A program made the translations under genes and the position numbers. A stretch of 43,695 bases of DNA from Herbaspirillum frisingense (GTDB lineage: Bacteria; Pseudomonadota; Gammaproteobacteria; Burkholderiales; Burkholderiaceae_D): contig WNDX01000016.1 of the NCBI GenBank assembly GCA_009914615.1, positions 1 to 43,695 on the forward strand, given 5' to 3'. Within the stretch, counting starts at the first letter, position 1. The number at the start of each line of letters is the position of its first letter. Under the pieces are notes generated by a model. The model searched no databases and had not been told where the DNA came from. It worked only from the letters and a program-made list of their open reading frames with translations. Of this stretch, positions 16,049-25,064 are shown in pieces.

Positions 16049-18124
16049 ATGACGCTTGCCAGTCTCACCGTCCAGTTGATCAACGGCCTGGCCGACGCCT
16101 CCGCCATGTTCCTGGTGGCGGCCGGCCTGTCACTGATCTTCGGGGTCACGCGCATCGTCAATTTCGCGCACGGCTCCTTCTACATGCTGGGCATCTATAT
16201 CGCGTACAGCCTGGTCAGCGTCATCGGCGCCGCGGCCGGGGGATTCTGGGGCGCGGTGCTGCTGTCCGCGCTGATCGTGGCCGCCCTCGGCGCGCTGGTC
16301 GAGATCGTCATCCTGCGCCGCATTTATCGCGCGCCCGAACTATTCCAGTTGCTGGCCACTTTTGCGCTGGTGCTGGTGATCAAGGATGCCGCGCTCTGGT
16401 ACTGGGGGCCTGAAGACCTGTTCGCGCCGCGCGCGCCCGGCCTCTCGGGCGCCGTCCATCTGCTGGGACGCCGCCTGCCGCAATACGACCTGTTGCTGAT
16501 CTTCATCGGCCCGCTGGTGTTCGCGCTGCTATGGCTGCTGCTCAACCGCAGCCGCTGGGGCACGCTGATCCGCGCCGCCACCCAGGATCGCGAAATGCTG
16601 GGCGCGCTGGGCGTGAACCAGTCCTGGCTGTTCACCGCCGTGTTCGCGCTGGGATGCTTTCTGGCCGGGCTGGGCGGGGCGTTGCAGGGGCCGCGCATGC
16701 CGGCCAACCTGGCGCTGGATCTGGATACCATCAGCAATGCCTTCGTGGTGGTGGTGGTCGGCGGCATGGGCTCGATAGGCGGCGCCTTCGCCGCGGCGCT
16801 GCTGATCGCCGAGGTCAAGGCGCTGTGCATCGCGCTGGGCAATGTCTCGCTGTTCGGCGTGGAATTCTCGCTGTCGCGGCTGACGCTAGTGGTGGAATTC
16901 CTAGTGATGGCGGCGATTCTGGTGGCCCGTCCATGGGGCTTGTTCGGCAAGCCGCTGGCGGCGGTGCGCAGCGGCGGCGGGCATGAGGCGCCGTTGCCGG
17001 CGCCCAATCGTGCGTCGCGCCTGCTGGGCGCCGCCTTGCTGCTGATCCTGCTCGTCTTGCCGCTGCTGGCCGACCGTTTCCCTTATCTGCCGGTGCTGAT
17101 GGTGGAAATCCTGATTGCCGTGCTGTTCGCCGCCAGTTTGCATTTCATGATGGGGCCGGGCGGCATGGTCTCCTTCGGGCACGCGGCTTACTTCGGACTG
17201 GGCGCCTATGGCGCGGCCTTGTTCGCGCTCAAGCTGCAATGGCCGATGGCGGCCGCTTTCGTTGCTGGGCCAGTGACGGCGATGCTGGGCGCCTTGCTGT
17301 TCGGCTGGTTCTGCGTGCGCCTGTCGGGCGTGTACCTGGCCATGCTGACGCTGGCCTTCGCGCAGATCGTGTGGGCCGTGATCTTCCAATGGGATGATTT
17401 CACCGGCGGCAGCAACGGCCTGGTCGGCATCCGCCCGGCGCAAGCGGTGAGTTCGCCGGTGGGTTATTACTATCTGGCGCTGGGCTGTGCCGTGCTGGGC
17501 GTGTGGCTGCTGCGGCGGGTTGTCCATGCGCCGTTCGGCGTGGCGCTGCGTGCCGCGCGCGATTGCCCGATGCGCGCGGAGGCGTTGGGCATCGCCGTCC
17601 AGCGCGTGCAATGGTGGGGGTTCGCCATCGCCGGCCTGTTCTGCGGCCTGGCCGGTGTATTGTTTGCCTTCTCCAAAGGCAGCATTTCGCCGGACGTCGC
17701 CGGCGTCAGCCGTTCGGTCGATGGGCTGGCGATGGTCATGCTGGGCGGCGTGCAAAGCCTGTCGGGTCCGCTGGTCGGCGGCGCGCTGTTCACCTGGCTG
17801 CAGGATCTGGTGGCGCGCGAAACGGATTACTGGCGCGCCTTGCTGGGCGTCGTCATCCTGGCGCTGGTGCTGATCTTCCCGGGCGGCGTGGCTGGCGCCT
17901 TGCGCCGGGCCGCGACGGGGAGGGCGCATGAGCCTGCTCAGCATCGATCGCGTCTCCAAGGCCTTCGGCGGCGTCAAGGCGCTCGACGAGGTGTCCTTCG
18001 AACTGCCGGCGGGCCAATTGTTGGCGCTGATCGGCCCCAACGGTGCCGGCAAATCGACCTGCTTCAATGTCATCAACGGCCAGTTGCGTCCGGATGGCGG
18101 CGCCGTGCGGCTGGATGGCGATGA
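16049..18124 (+). CDS. Fused LivH-LivM ABC permease with abnormal 3' overlap
   Basis: A single gene encodes both inner-membrane permease subunits of a Liv-type importer. Residues about 1-300 are LivH-like (AGLSLIFGVTRIVNFAHGSF near the start, GGMGSIGGAFAAALL later, ending RPWGLFGKPL). Residues about 330-620 are LivM-like (MGPGGMVSFGHAAYFGLGAYG, GGSNGLVGI, GGVQSLSGPLVGG, ending LVLIFPGGVAGALRR). Fused LivHM permeases are known. The reading frame then runs on for about 65 non-conserved residues, overlapping the next gene by 197 bases. One extra G in the GGGG run near 17916 would instead give a stop inside the ATGA that starts the ATPase. A recent indel or a sequence error is therefore likely, and the functional protein is probably about 625 residues. 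Confidence 0.85.
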   Translation: MTLASLTVQLINGLADASAMFLVAAGLSLIFGVTRIVNFAHGSFYMLGIYIAYSLVSVIGAAAGGFWGAVLLSALIVAALGALVEIVILRRIYRAPELFQLLATFALVLVIKDAALWYWGPEDLFAPRAPGLSGAVHLLGRRLPQYDLLLIFIGPLVFALLWLLLNRSRWGTLIRAATQDREMLGALGVNQSWLFTAVFALGCFLAGLGGALQGPRMPANLALDLDTISNAFVVVVVGGMGSIGGAFAAALLIAEVKALCIALGNVSLFGVEFSLSRLTLVVEFLVMAAILVARPWGLFGKPLAAVRSGGGHEAPLPAPNRASRLLGAALLLILLVLPLLADRFPYLPVLMVEILIAVLFAASLHFMMGPGGMVSFGHAAYFGLGAYGAALFALKLQWPMAAAFVAGPVTAMLGALLFGWFCVRLSGVYLAMLTLAFAQIVWAVIFQWDDFTGGSNGLVGIRPAQAVSSPVGYYYLALGCAVLGVWLLRRVVHAPFGVALRAARDCPMRAEALGIAVQRVQWWGFAIAGLFCGLAGVLFAFSKGSISPDVAGVSRSVDGLAMVMLGGVQSLSGPLVGGALFTWLQDLVARETDYWRALLGVVILALVLIFPGGVAGALRRAATGRAHEPAQHRSRLQGLRRRQGARRGVLRTAGGPIVGADRPQRCRQIDLLQCHQRPVASGWRRRAAGWR

Positions 18125-18701
18125 CATCGCCGGCATGAGCGCGCGCCGCATCTGGCGCCGCGGCGTGGGTCGCACCTTCCAGGTCTCGGCCGCCTTTCAC
18201 TCCATGACGGTGCTGGAGAACGTGCAGGCCGCCTTGCTTTCGCATGGCCGGAAGCTGTCGCAGCTGTGGCGCCCGGCGGCCGGCTATTTCCGCGACGAGG
18301 CGATGCAGCTGCTGGAGCAGGTCGGCATGGCATCCCAGGCGCAGCGTGCCTGCGGCGTGCTGGCCTATGGCGACATCAAGCGTGTCGAGCTGGCGATGGC
18401 GCTATCCAATGCGCCGCGCCTGCTGCTCATGGACGAGCCCACCGCTGGCATGGCCACGCGCGAGCGCAATGAACTGATGGCGCTGACGCGTCGACTGGTC
18501 AGCGAGCGCGGCATGTCGGTGCTGTTTACCGAGCACAGCATGGATGTGGTGTTCGCCTTCGCCGACCGTATCATCGTGCTGGCGCGCGGCAAGCTGATCG
18601 CCGATGGCGATGCCGATTTGATACGCCGGGACCCGCTGGTGCGCGAGGTCTATTTCGGTTCCGGCGCCACCTTCGAACGAAGCGGGGGCGGCAAGCCATG
18701 A
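17928..18701 (+). CDS. livG: ABC transporter ATPase, LivG type
   Basis: A 257-residue cytosolic ATPase of a Liv-type importer. Walker A is GPNGAGKST (about 35-43), the Q-loop region includes RTFQVSAAFHSMTVLENV, the signature is the LivG-like variant LAYGDIKRVELAMAL (non-LSGGQ), Walker B is LLLMDEPTAGM, and the switch His lies in FTEHSMDVVF. ATP hydrolysis here drives import with the neighbouring LivF. GGGGAGG lies before the ATG. The stop overlaps the livF start by four bases. Confidence 0.92.
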   Translation: MSLLSIDRVSKAFGGVKALDEVSFELPAGQLLALIGPNGAGKSTCFNVINGQLRPDGGAVRLDGDDIAGMSARRIWRRGVGRTFQVSAAFHSMTVLENVQAALLSHGRKLSQLWRPAAGYFRDEAMQLLEQVGMASQAQRACGVLAYGDIKRVELAMALSNAPRLLLMDEPTAGMATRERNELMALTRRLVSERGMSVLFTEHSMDVVFAFADRIIVLARGKLIADGDADLIRRDPLVREVYFGSGATFERSGGGKP

Positions 18702-19399
18702 CCACGCCCTTGCTTTCGGTGCGCAATCTCAACGCCTTCTATGGCCGCGCCCACATCCTGTTCGATCTCGAGCTGGAGATCGCGCGCGGCGAGGTGGTGG
18801 CGCTGATGGGCCGCAACGGCGCCGGCAAGTCCACCACGCTGAAAGCCTTGATGGGCCTGTTGGAGGGCACGCGCGGCGAGATCGCTTTTGCCGGCCGCGA
18901 TGCCGCGCGCCTGGCGCCGTTCCAGCGCGCCAGGCTGGGCATGGGTTTTGTGCCGGAAGATCGGCGCGTGTTCACCGAACTCACGGTGCTGCAAAACCTG
19001 GAAACCGGCCGTCAGCCGCCGCGCAAGGGCGCGCCGCAATGGACGCCGCAGGCGCTGTTCGACCTCTTCCCCAATCTGGGCGCCATGCCTGATCGCCCTG
19101 GCGGGCGCATGAGCGGCGGCGAGCAGCAGATGCTGACCATCGCCCGTACGCTGATGGGCAATCCGCACCTGGTCTTGCTGGATGAACCGTCGGAAGGCGT
19201 GGCGCCGGTCATCGTCGAGCAGATGGCCAACATGATCCTCCGGCTCAAGCAGGCCGGCATGGCGGTCTTGCTGTGCGAACAGAATTTCCACTTCGCGCGG
19301 CTGGTCAGCGACCGCGCCTATCTGCTCGATCACGGTCGCATCGCCTATCACGGCGAGCTCGACGGTGCGCAAGCTCATCAGTCGCTCAGCGCCGCCTAG
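18698..19399 (+). CDS. livF: ABC transporter ATPase, LivF type
   Basis: A 233-residue cytosolic ATPase, the second nucleotide-binding subunit of the importer. Walker A is GRNGAGKST, the signature is MSGGEQQMLTIAR, Walker B is LVLLDEPSEGVAP and the switch region CEQNFHFARL has Asn-Phe-His in place of the more common His. The LivF hallmark FVPEDRRVFTELTVLQNL is present. It ends the five-component cassette (binding protein, LivH+LivM in one chain, LivG, LivF). No regulator is attached directly. Confidence 0.92.
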   Translation: MTTPLLSVRNLNAFYGRAHILFDLELEIARGEVVALMGRNGAGKSTTLKALMGLLEGTRGEIAFAGRDAARLAPFQRARLGMGFVPEDRRVFTELTVLQNLETGRQPPRKGAPQWTPQALFDLFPNLGAMPDRPGGRMSGGEQQMLTIARTLMGNPHLVLLDEPSEGVAPVIVEQMANMILRLKQAGMAVLLCEQNFHFARLVSDRAYLLDHGRIAYHGELDGAQAHQSLSAA

Positions 19400-19539
19400 C
19401 GCGGCTCGCGCGCAGAAGCCGCAGAGTTGCCGCAAATCAAGCGGAACCGATGAGGATGCTCTTGTCCAACCTGTAAGAACAGCTCATCCGACTCGCCGCC
19501 ACGGCGAGCGTGGGCTTCGCCTTTACGGAGACAAGACCA

Positions 19540-21183
19540 ATGAAGACATCCGACAAGCAGACGCAATTTCGATGGCCCGCCGGCGAATACGACGACGCCG
19601 GCGTGCGCAACGACCAGGCCAAGATTTCGGTGGGCGACGACGCCAACGATATCTTCTTCGCCGCGGTGGAGATGACCCGCATGCCCATGATCGTGTCCGA
19701 TCCGCGGCAGCCGGACATGCCCATCGTGTTCGTCAACAACGCCTTCATCAACATGACCGGCTATTCGCGCGACGAGGTGGTGGGCAAGAATTGCCGCTTC
19801 CTGCAAGGGCCGGAGACCGACCGCGCGGTGGTGGCACAGATCCGCAATGCCATCGCGCAGCGTCAGGAAATCGCCACCGAAATCCTTAACTACCGCAAGA
19901 ACGGCTCCAGCTTCTGGAATGCGCTGTTCATCTCGCCGGTCTATAACCGCCGCGGCGAACTGGTGTATTACTTCGGCTCGCAACTCGACATCAGCCGCCG
20001 CCGCGACGCCGAACAGGCGCTGGGCCAGGCGCGCAAGATGGAAGCGCTGGGCCAACTGACCGGCGGCATCGCGCACGACTTCAACAATCTGCTGCAGGTG
20101 ATCAGCGGCTACCTGGACATCATCAACCTGACGCTGCGCGCTGATGCGCCCGATCTGTCGCGTGTCGCGCGCAGCGCCGACAGCATCCGCAACGCCTCCG
20201 GCAAGGCCGCCATGCTGACCCAGCAATTGCTGGCCTTCGCCCGCAAGCAGCGCCTGGAAGGCCGCACCATCAATCTCAATTCGCTCACCGAGAGCTTTAC
20301 CGATCTCGTGCGACGCACCCTGGGCGGCGAGATTTCGGTGCAGACCCGGCTGGCGCCCGGCCTGTGGAATTGCCGTCTCGATCCGACCCAGATGGAAGTG
20401 GCGCTGCTGAACGTGCTGATCAATGCGCGCGACGCCATGGGCGGCAAGGGTACGCTGCGCATCCAGACCTCCAACGAGACGCTGACGGCCGGCGATGCCG
20501 CGCTGGAGCTGGGTCTGAAGCCCGGCAATTATGTCTCCATCGCCATCGTCGATGACGGGCCCGGTATTCCGCCGGACATCCTGCCGCGCGTTATGGACCC
20601 TTTCTTCACCACCAAGGAAGAAGGCAAGGGCACCGGGCTGGGCTTGTCGATGGTCTATGGTTTCGTCAAGCAGTCGGGCGGCGCGGTGCGCATCATGTCC
20701 GGCGAGGACGGCGGCACTACCGTGCGCTTGCTGTTCCCGTCCACGCAGGATCAGGTCAGCGGAGCATTCGATTACGATCACCATCACGCGCCGGATCAGG
20801 GCGGTCACGAGCACATTCTCGTGGTGGACGATAGAATCGAAGTCGCGGAGTTGGCGCAGGCAATGCTGGAAAGCCTGGGCTACCACGTCAGCATGGTGAA
20901 TTCGCCGGCGGAAGCTCTGCAACTGATCAAGGCTGGCAAGCATGTCGATCTGCTGTTCACCGACCTCATCATGCCGGGCAGCATGAACGGCGTGCTGCTG
21001 GCGCGCGAGGCGCGCCGCCTGGCGCCGGCCATCAAGGTGCTGCTCACCACCGGCTATGCCAGCGAATCGATAGAACGCCACGACGCCGACGGCGAATTCC
21101 AGGTCATCGGCAAGCCCTACCGCCAAGATGAGCTGGCGCGCAAGATACGCATTGTCCTCGACGGCGCCACCGGCGTGAGCTAA
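19540..21183 (+). CDS. LOV-domain hybrid histidine kinase / receiver (blue-light sensor)
   Basis: A 547-residue soluble hybrid kinase. Residues about 45-150 are a PAS domain of the LOV class. It carries GKNCRFLQG with the flavin-adduct Cys85, the two Asn of [11 protein letters not shown], and Gln in FGSQLDIS, all of which contact FMN in known LOV photoreceptors. The kinase core has the H-box [11 protein letters not shown] (His179), an N box ([14 protein letters not shown]), DDGPGIP, and [22 protein letters not shown]-terminal receiver holds the phosphoacceptor Asp475 in [14 protein letters not shown]. Blue light should form a Cys-flavin adduct and switch the kinase. GGAG nine bases upstream supports ATG 19540. 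No output regulator is adjacent; the receiver may act as a phosphate sink or relay. Confidence 0.93.
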   Translation: MKTSDKQTQFRWPAGEYDDAGVRNDQAKISVGDDANDIFFAAVEMTRMPMIVSDPRQPDMPIVFVNNAFINMTGYSRDEVVGKNCRFLQGPETDRAVVAQIRNAIAQRQEIATEILNYRKNGSSFWNALFISPVYNRRGELVYYFGSQLDISRRRDAEQALGQARKMEALGQLTGGIAHDFNNLLQVISGYLDIINLTLRADAPDLSRVARSADSIRNASGKAAMLTQQLLAFARKQRLEGRTINLNSLTESFTDLVRRTLGGEISVQTRLAPGLWNCRLDPTQMEVALLNVLINARDAMGGKGTLRIQTSNETLTAGDAALELGLKPGNYVSIAIVDDGPGIPPDILPRVMDPFFTTKEEGKGTGLGLSMVYGFVKQSGGAVRIMSGEDGGTTVRLLFPSTQDQVSGAFDYDHHHAPDQGGHEHILVVDDRIEVAELAQAMLESLGYHVSMVNSPAEALQLIKAGKHVDLLFTDLIMPGSMNGVLLAREARRLAPAIKVLLTTGYASESIERHDADGEFQVIGKPYRQDELARKIRIVLDGATGVS

Positions 21184-21239
21184 ACAGCGCACGCGGCAGT
21201 TTGCACCGCGAGGCCGCCCCGATTTGGGAAGGATTCCCC

Positions 21240-21839
21240 ATGCAACTGGAACACCTGCTGGCCAGGGCAGAAGCGCTGGCCTACCGTATTTCCTCCGAGC
21301 TCAACGGCCAGCCGTTGCCGGACGATCCGCGCGCCTGCGCGGCAATCGGCTGCCTGACCGTGGCGCAGCAGCACCACAGCGCCATCATCATCCTGTTGCG
21401 CAACGACATGCCGGTGCATGCTTCGGCCTTTGCGCTGATCCGGCACCAGATCGAGACCGCCTTCAATGCGCTGTGGTTGTGGTATTGCGCCAGTGATGAG
21501 GAAGTGGTGCGCTTCCTGCAGGACGGCAGCGGCAAGACCGTGCGCCAGTTGGTGGCGCAGGTGGATGGGGTGCTGGCCGGCAGCGAAGGCGCCGAGGCGG
21601 CGATCATCCGCGGTCACTGGTCGCAACTGAGCGATTTCGTTTTCTCGGGCGAGCGCCGCATCCGCCATTGGCTGGACGCCAACGAAGTCGATGCCATCTA
21701 TTCGGAAGAGGCCGTGGCCGAGCTGGCCGATCTCGCCAACTCCATTGCCGAGCTGGGCCTGGCCAGCTATCGCAACATGAGCGGCACCGCCGGCAATGGA
21801 GTGATACCGCAGCCGGCGCGCAGCGAGGCCGTCAAGTAG
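21240..21839 (+). CDS. Uncharacterised helical protein (DUF5677/DUF6988-like)
   Basis: A 199-residue, mostly helical soluble protein that I do not recognise with certainty. Its pattern, LLARAEALAYRISSELNG at the start, then CLTVAQQHHSAIIILL and ASAFALIRHQIETAFNALW, resembles the DUF5677/DUF6988 type of hypothetical proteins, whose role is unknown. There is no signal peptide or membrane helix. GGAAGGA precedes the ATG. It starts 57 bases after the LOV kinase and may be co-transcribed with it. It converges on bioD with three bases between stops and no visible terminator. Confidence 0.6.
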   Translation: MQLEHLLARAEALAYRISSELNGQPLPDDPRACAAIGCLTVAQQHHSAIIILLRNDMPVHASAFALIRHQIETAFNALWLWYCASDEEVVRFLQDGSGKTVRQLVAQVDGVLAGSEGAEAAIIRGHWSQLSDFVFSGERRIRHWLDANEVDAIYSEEAVAELADLANSIAELGLASYRNMSGTAGNGVIPQPARSEAVK

Positions 21840-21842
21840 CGT

Positions 21843-22547
21843 TCAGCGCAGTCCGCAGTCCGGCACCACGCCATCCAGCAGGCGCGCGGCCTGATCCGCC
21901 GACATGGCCGGCGACCACGGCAGGCGGCCGAGCAGTGGCGCCTCCAGCCGTTGCGCCAGGCTGGCGATCATCGCCGCGCCATACGGCTCCGCCGGATCGA
22001 TCTCATTGGCCACCCAGCCGAGCAGCGACAAGCCTTTCGCGCGAATCGCCACCTGCGTCAGCAGCGCATGATTGAGGCAGCCCAGGCGTATTCCCACCAC
22101 CAGCACCATCGGCAAGCCCAGGCTGGCCGCAACGTCGTCGCTGTTGCAACCCTCGTTGAGCGGCACCATGAAGCCGCCGGCGCCTTCCACCACCACCACA
22201 TCCGCCATGCCGGCGATCTGCCGGTAGCACTGTTTCAGATGCACTACGTCGATCCTCACGCCTTCTTCGTGCGCGGCGATATGCGGCGCCGTCGCGCGCC
22301 GCAGCAGGAAGGGATTCATCAGGCGCTCCGGCACCTCGACATTGGCGGCGGCGCGCAGGGCGTCCACATCTTCATTGCGCCATTGATGGCCGTGGCGGAC
22401 GGCGCCCGAAGCCACCGGCTTCATGCCTGCCGTGCGCAGGCCGTGCTGCACGAACCGGCGGATCAGCGCCGACGCCACCAGCGTCTTGCCGACGCCGGTG
22501 TCGGTGCCGGTCACGAACAGGCCGCCGGACTTGGCGATCGTGCTCAT
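21843..22547 (-). CDS. bioD: Dethiobiotin synthetase
   Basis: A 234-residue cytosolic enzyme that closes the ureido ring, turning 7,8-diaminopelargonate, CO2 and ATP into dethiobiotin. The P-loop is FVTGTDTGVGKT near the N terminus; Lys in MKPVASGA and the VVVEGAGGFMVPL block (with the catalytic Glu-Gly-Ala-Gly-Gly) are intact. It is last in the operon, and its ATG overlaps the bioA stop (ATGA). Length matches the family. Confidence 0.95.
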   Translation of the reverse strand: MSTIAKSGGLFVTGTDTGVGKTLVASALIRRFVQHGLRTAGMKPVASGAVRHGHQWRNEDVDALRAAANVEVPERLMNPFLLRRATAPHIAAHEEGVRIDVVHLKQCYRQIAGMADVVVVEGAGGFMVPLNEGCNSDDVAASLGLPMVLVVGIRLGCLNHALLTQVAIRAKGLSLLGWVANEIDPAEPYGAAMIASLAQRLEAPLLGRLPWSPAMSADQAARLLDGVVPDCGLR

Positions 22548-23887
22548 GTCGCCTCCATGACGGCGTCGAAGACGTCGTGGACACGCCGGCCCAGCCAGTC
22601 GGCATCCTGCGCATCCAGCACATAGGGCGGCATCAGGTACAAGCTGTTGCCGATCGGGCGCATTAGCAGCTCGCGCCGCGCTGCCTCCGCGGCAAAACGA
22701 CGCGAAAAGCCGGCCGCCGCGGCCGGATCGGCGATGACGGCATCGCAAGCCCAGATCATCCCGGTGCGGCGGAAATGCGCGATACGCGGATCGTGCGCCA
22801 GCGTTTGCAAGGCCGCCGTCATCGTCCTGGCGAAGGCGCGGTTGCGATCCAGCACGGCCTCGTCCTCAAAGATCGCCAGCGTCTCCAGCGCCGCGCGACA
22901 TGCCAGCGGATTGCCGGTGTAGGAGTGCGAATGCAGGAAGCCGCGACGCACATCGTCGTCGTAGAAAGCCTGGTAGATGTGTTCCCGCGCCATCACCAGC
23001 GACAAGGGCAGGTAGCCGCCGCTGATGCCTTTGGACAGGCACAGGAAGTCCGGCCAGACGCCCGCCTGCTCGCAGGCGAAGAAGCTGCCGCTGCGTCCGC
23101 AGCCGACCGCGATTTCGTCGGCGATCAGGTGCGCGCCATAGACATTACACAGGCGGCGCAGCCCGCCGACGTAGCCGGGATCGTGCATGACCATGCCGCT
23201 GGCGCATTGGACCAGCGGTTCGACGATCACGGCGGCGATGCGGCCGTGATGGCGCTGCAGCAGTTGCTCCATGTCGGCCAACGCGCGGGCCGCCACGTCG
23301 GCGGCGCTTTCCCCGGGCCCGGCCAGGCGGGCATCGGGCGAGGCCGCGATATGCGCCGGGCGCAGCAGGGACTCGTAGGGCGCGCGGAACAGCGCCGTGT
23401 CGGTCACGCCCAGCGCGCCCAGGGTTTCGCCGTGATAGCCGCCGGCCACGCAAATAAATTCGCGCTTGTCCGCCTGGCCGGCATTGCGCCAGGCGTGCGC
23501 GCTCATCTTCAGCGCAATCTCTACCGCCGACGCGCCATCCGAGGCATAGAAGCAATGGCCCAGCACATGGCCTGTCAGCGCCGACAGTTTTTCCGACAAG
23601 GCCACCACCGGCTCATGCGTGAAGCCGGCCAGCATGGCGTGTTCGAGGCGTTCCAGTTGCTCGGTCAGCGCGCGGTTGATGCGGGGATGGGTGTGGCCGA
23701 ACAGGTTGACCCACCATGAACTGATCGCATCCAGATAACGCCGGCCGTCGGCATCGTAAAGCCAGGCGCCGCGCCCGCGCGCGATGGCGATCGGTGGCGC
23801 GGTTTCATGGCGGCGCATCTGGGTGCAGGGATGCCACACGCTGCGCAGGCTGCGCGCGATCAGGTCTTGCGAGAGAGAAGTGGTCAT
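22544..23887 (-). CDS. bioA: Adenosylmethionine-8-amino-7-oxononanoate aminotransferase
   Basis: A 447-residue class III PLP aminotransferase that converts 8-amino-7-oxononanoate to 7,8-diaminopelargonate, usually with S-adenosylmethionine as amino donor. Family marks are VWHPCTQMR near the start, SSWWVNLFGHTHPRIN, DGASAVEIALKM, the Asp of ADEIAVGCGRSG and the Schiff-base Lys in CLSKGISGGYLPL. The start lies inside the end of bioF, overlapping it by 83 bases, and the stop overlaps bioD by four. Confidence 0.95.
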   Translation of the reverse strand: MTTSLSQDLIARSLRSVWHPCTQMRRHETAPPIAIARGRGAWLYDADGRRYLDAISSWWVNLFGHTHPRINRALTEQLERLEHAMLAGFTHEPVVALSEKLSALTGHVLGHCFYASDGASAVEIALKMSAHAWRNAGQADKREFICVAGGYHGETLGALGVTDTALFRAPYESLLRPAHIAASPDARLAGPGESAADVAARALADMEQLLQRHHGRIAAVIVEPLVQCASGMVMHDPGYVGGLRRLCNVYGAHLIADEIAVGCGRSGSFFACEQAGVWPDFLCLSKGISGGYLPLSLVMAREHIYQAFYDDDVRRGFLHSHSYTGNPLACRAALETLAIFEDEAVLDRNRAFARTMTAALQTLAHDPRIAHFRRTGMIWACDAVIADPAAAAGFSRRFAAEAARRELLMRPIGNSLYLMPPYVLDAQDADWLGRRVHDVFDAVMEAT

Positions 23888-25064
23888 TGGCGATGTTCGA
23901 GGGGGCCGCGCCGATGTCGCGCGCCGCGTTGTGCAGGGCGTCTGTCAGGCGCTCCAGGTGGGCCGGCGTATGCAGGGCCGAGAGGCTGATGCGCAGCCGG
24001 GCCGTGCCTTTGGGTACGGTGGGCGGGCAGATCGCCGGAACCCAGATACCATCCTCGCGCAGGCGTTGCATCAGCGCGCGCGCCACGGCGTTGTCGCCGA
24101 CGATGAGCGGCTGGATGGCGGTGGGCGAGGGCGACAGATGCCAGGGCAGGCCATGCAATCCTTCCCTGAGCAAGGCCGCCAGTTCGACCAAGCGTTCGCG
24201 TCGCCATTGGTCGCGTGCAATCACGCGCAGGCTGGCCGAGGTGGCGGCCGCCAGCAGCGGCGGATGGGCGGTGGTGAACATGTAGGTGCGAGCCCGCTGC
24301 ATGATCCATTCGATGATCGTCGCGTCACCCGCGGCAAAGGCGCCGGCCACGCCGACGGCCTTGCCCAGCGTGCCCATGCAGATCACATGCGGCGACGTCA
24401 GGCCGGCGTGTGCCAGGCTGCCGCGGCCTTGCGGCCCCAGCACGCCAACGCCGTGCGCGTCGTCCACCAGCAACCAGGCGTCATGGCGTTCGCAGAGCGT
24501 CGCCAGTTCCGCAAGCGGCGCGAGATCGCCGTCCATGCTGAAGACGGCGTCTGTCACCACCAGCTTGCGCGGGCTCTTGCAGCGCGCCAGCACCTGTTCC
24601 AGGCGCGCCGCGTCGTTGTGCGGGAACACGCGGAATTCGGCGCCCGCCAGTCGCGCGCCATCGATCAGCGAGGCGTGGCTGAGGCGATCCAGAAAGACCG
24701 TGTCGCCCGGCCCGGTCAGCGCGCCGATGATGCCGATATTGGCCATGTAGCCGCTCGAAAAGCAGAGCGCGCGCGGCAGGCCGATGAAGGCGGCCAGTTC
24801 CTGCTCCAACTGTTCGTGTGCGACGCTATGCCCGGAGATCAGTGCCGACGCCGCGGCGCCGACGCCATATTCGCCGGCGGCGGCCACCGCGGCCGCGACG
24901 ATTTCGGGATGGCTGGCCAGTCCCAGGTAATCGTTGCTGCAGAAGGACAGATAGTCCCGGTCATCGACCCGCAGCACCGGCCCCTGGGCGCCGGCGACCA
25001 CGCGTCGGGTGCGCGCCAGGCTTTGCGCGGCCAGTTGGTCGAGCTCTTGTTGGAAATCATGCAT
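23805..25064 (-). CDS. bioF: 8-amino-7-oxononanoate synthase
   Basis: A 419-residue PLP enzyme that condenses pimeloyl-ACP (or -CoA) with alanine, the first committed step of the biotin rings. Family marks are NDYLGLASHPEIV, SGHSVAHEQLE, DRLSHASLIDGARL, DDAHGVGVLGPQGRG and the PLP Lys in MGTLGKAVGVAG. The protein is some 25-30 residues longer than usual because its frame runs 83 bases into bioA; the tail after about residue 392 looks non-conserved. The start overlaps the P450 gene's end by eight bases. Confidence 0.94.
   Translation of the reverse strand: MHDFQQELDQLAAQSLARTRRVVAGAQGPVLRVDDRDYLSFCSNDYLGLASHPEIVAAAVAAAGEYGVGAAASALISGHSVAHEQLEQELAAFIGLPRALCFSSGYMANIGIIGALTGPGDTVFLDRLSHASLIDGARLAGAEFRVFPHNDAARLEQVLARCKSPRKLVVTDAVFSMDGDLAPLAELATLCERHDAWLLVDDAHGVGVLGPQGRGSLAHAGLTSPHVICMGTLGKAVGVAGAFAAGDATIIEWIMQRARTYMFTTAHPPLLAAATSASLRVIARDQWRRERLVELAALLREGLHGLPWHLSPSPTAIQPLIVGDNAVARALMQRLREDGIWVPAICPPTVPKGTARLRISLSALHTPAHLERLTDALHNAARDIGAAPSNIANDHFSLARPDRAQPAQRVASLHPDAPP

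Noticed and set aside
14752-16161. A 469-codon minus-strand frame opposite the ABC binding protein
   Set aside because: Antisense to a clear periplasmic binding protein, with no ribosome-binding site or recognisable domain.
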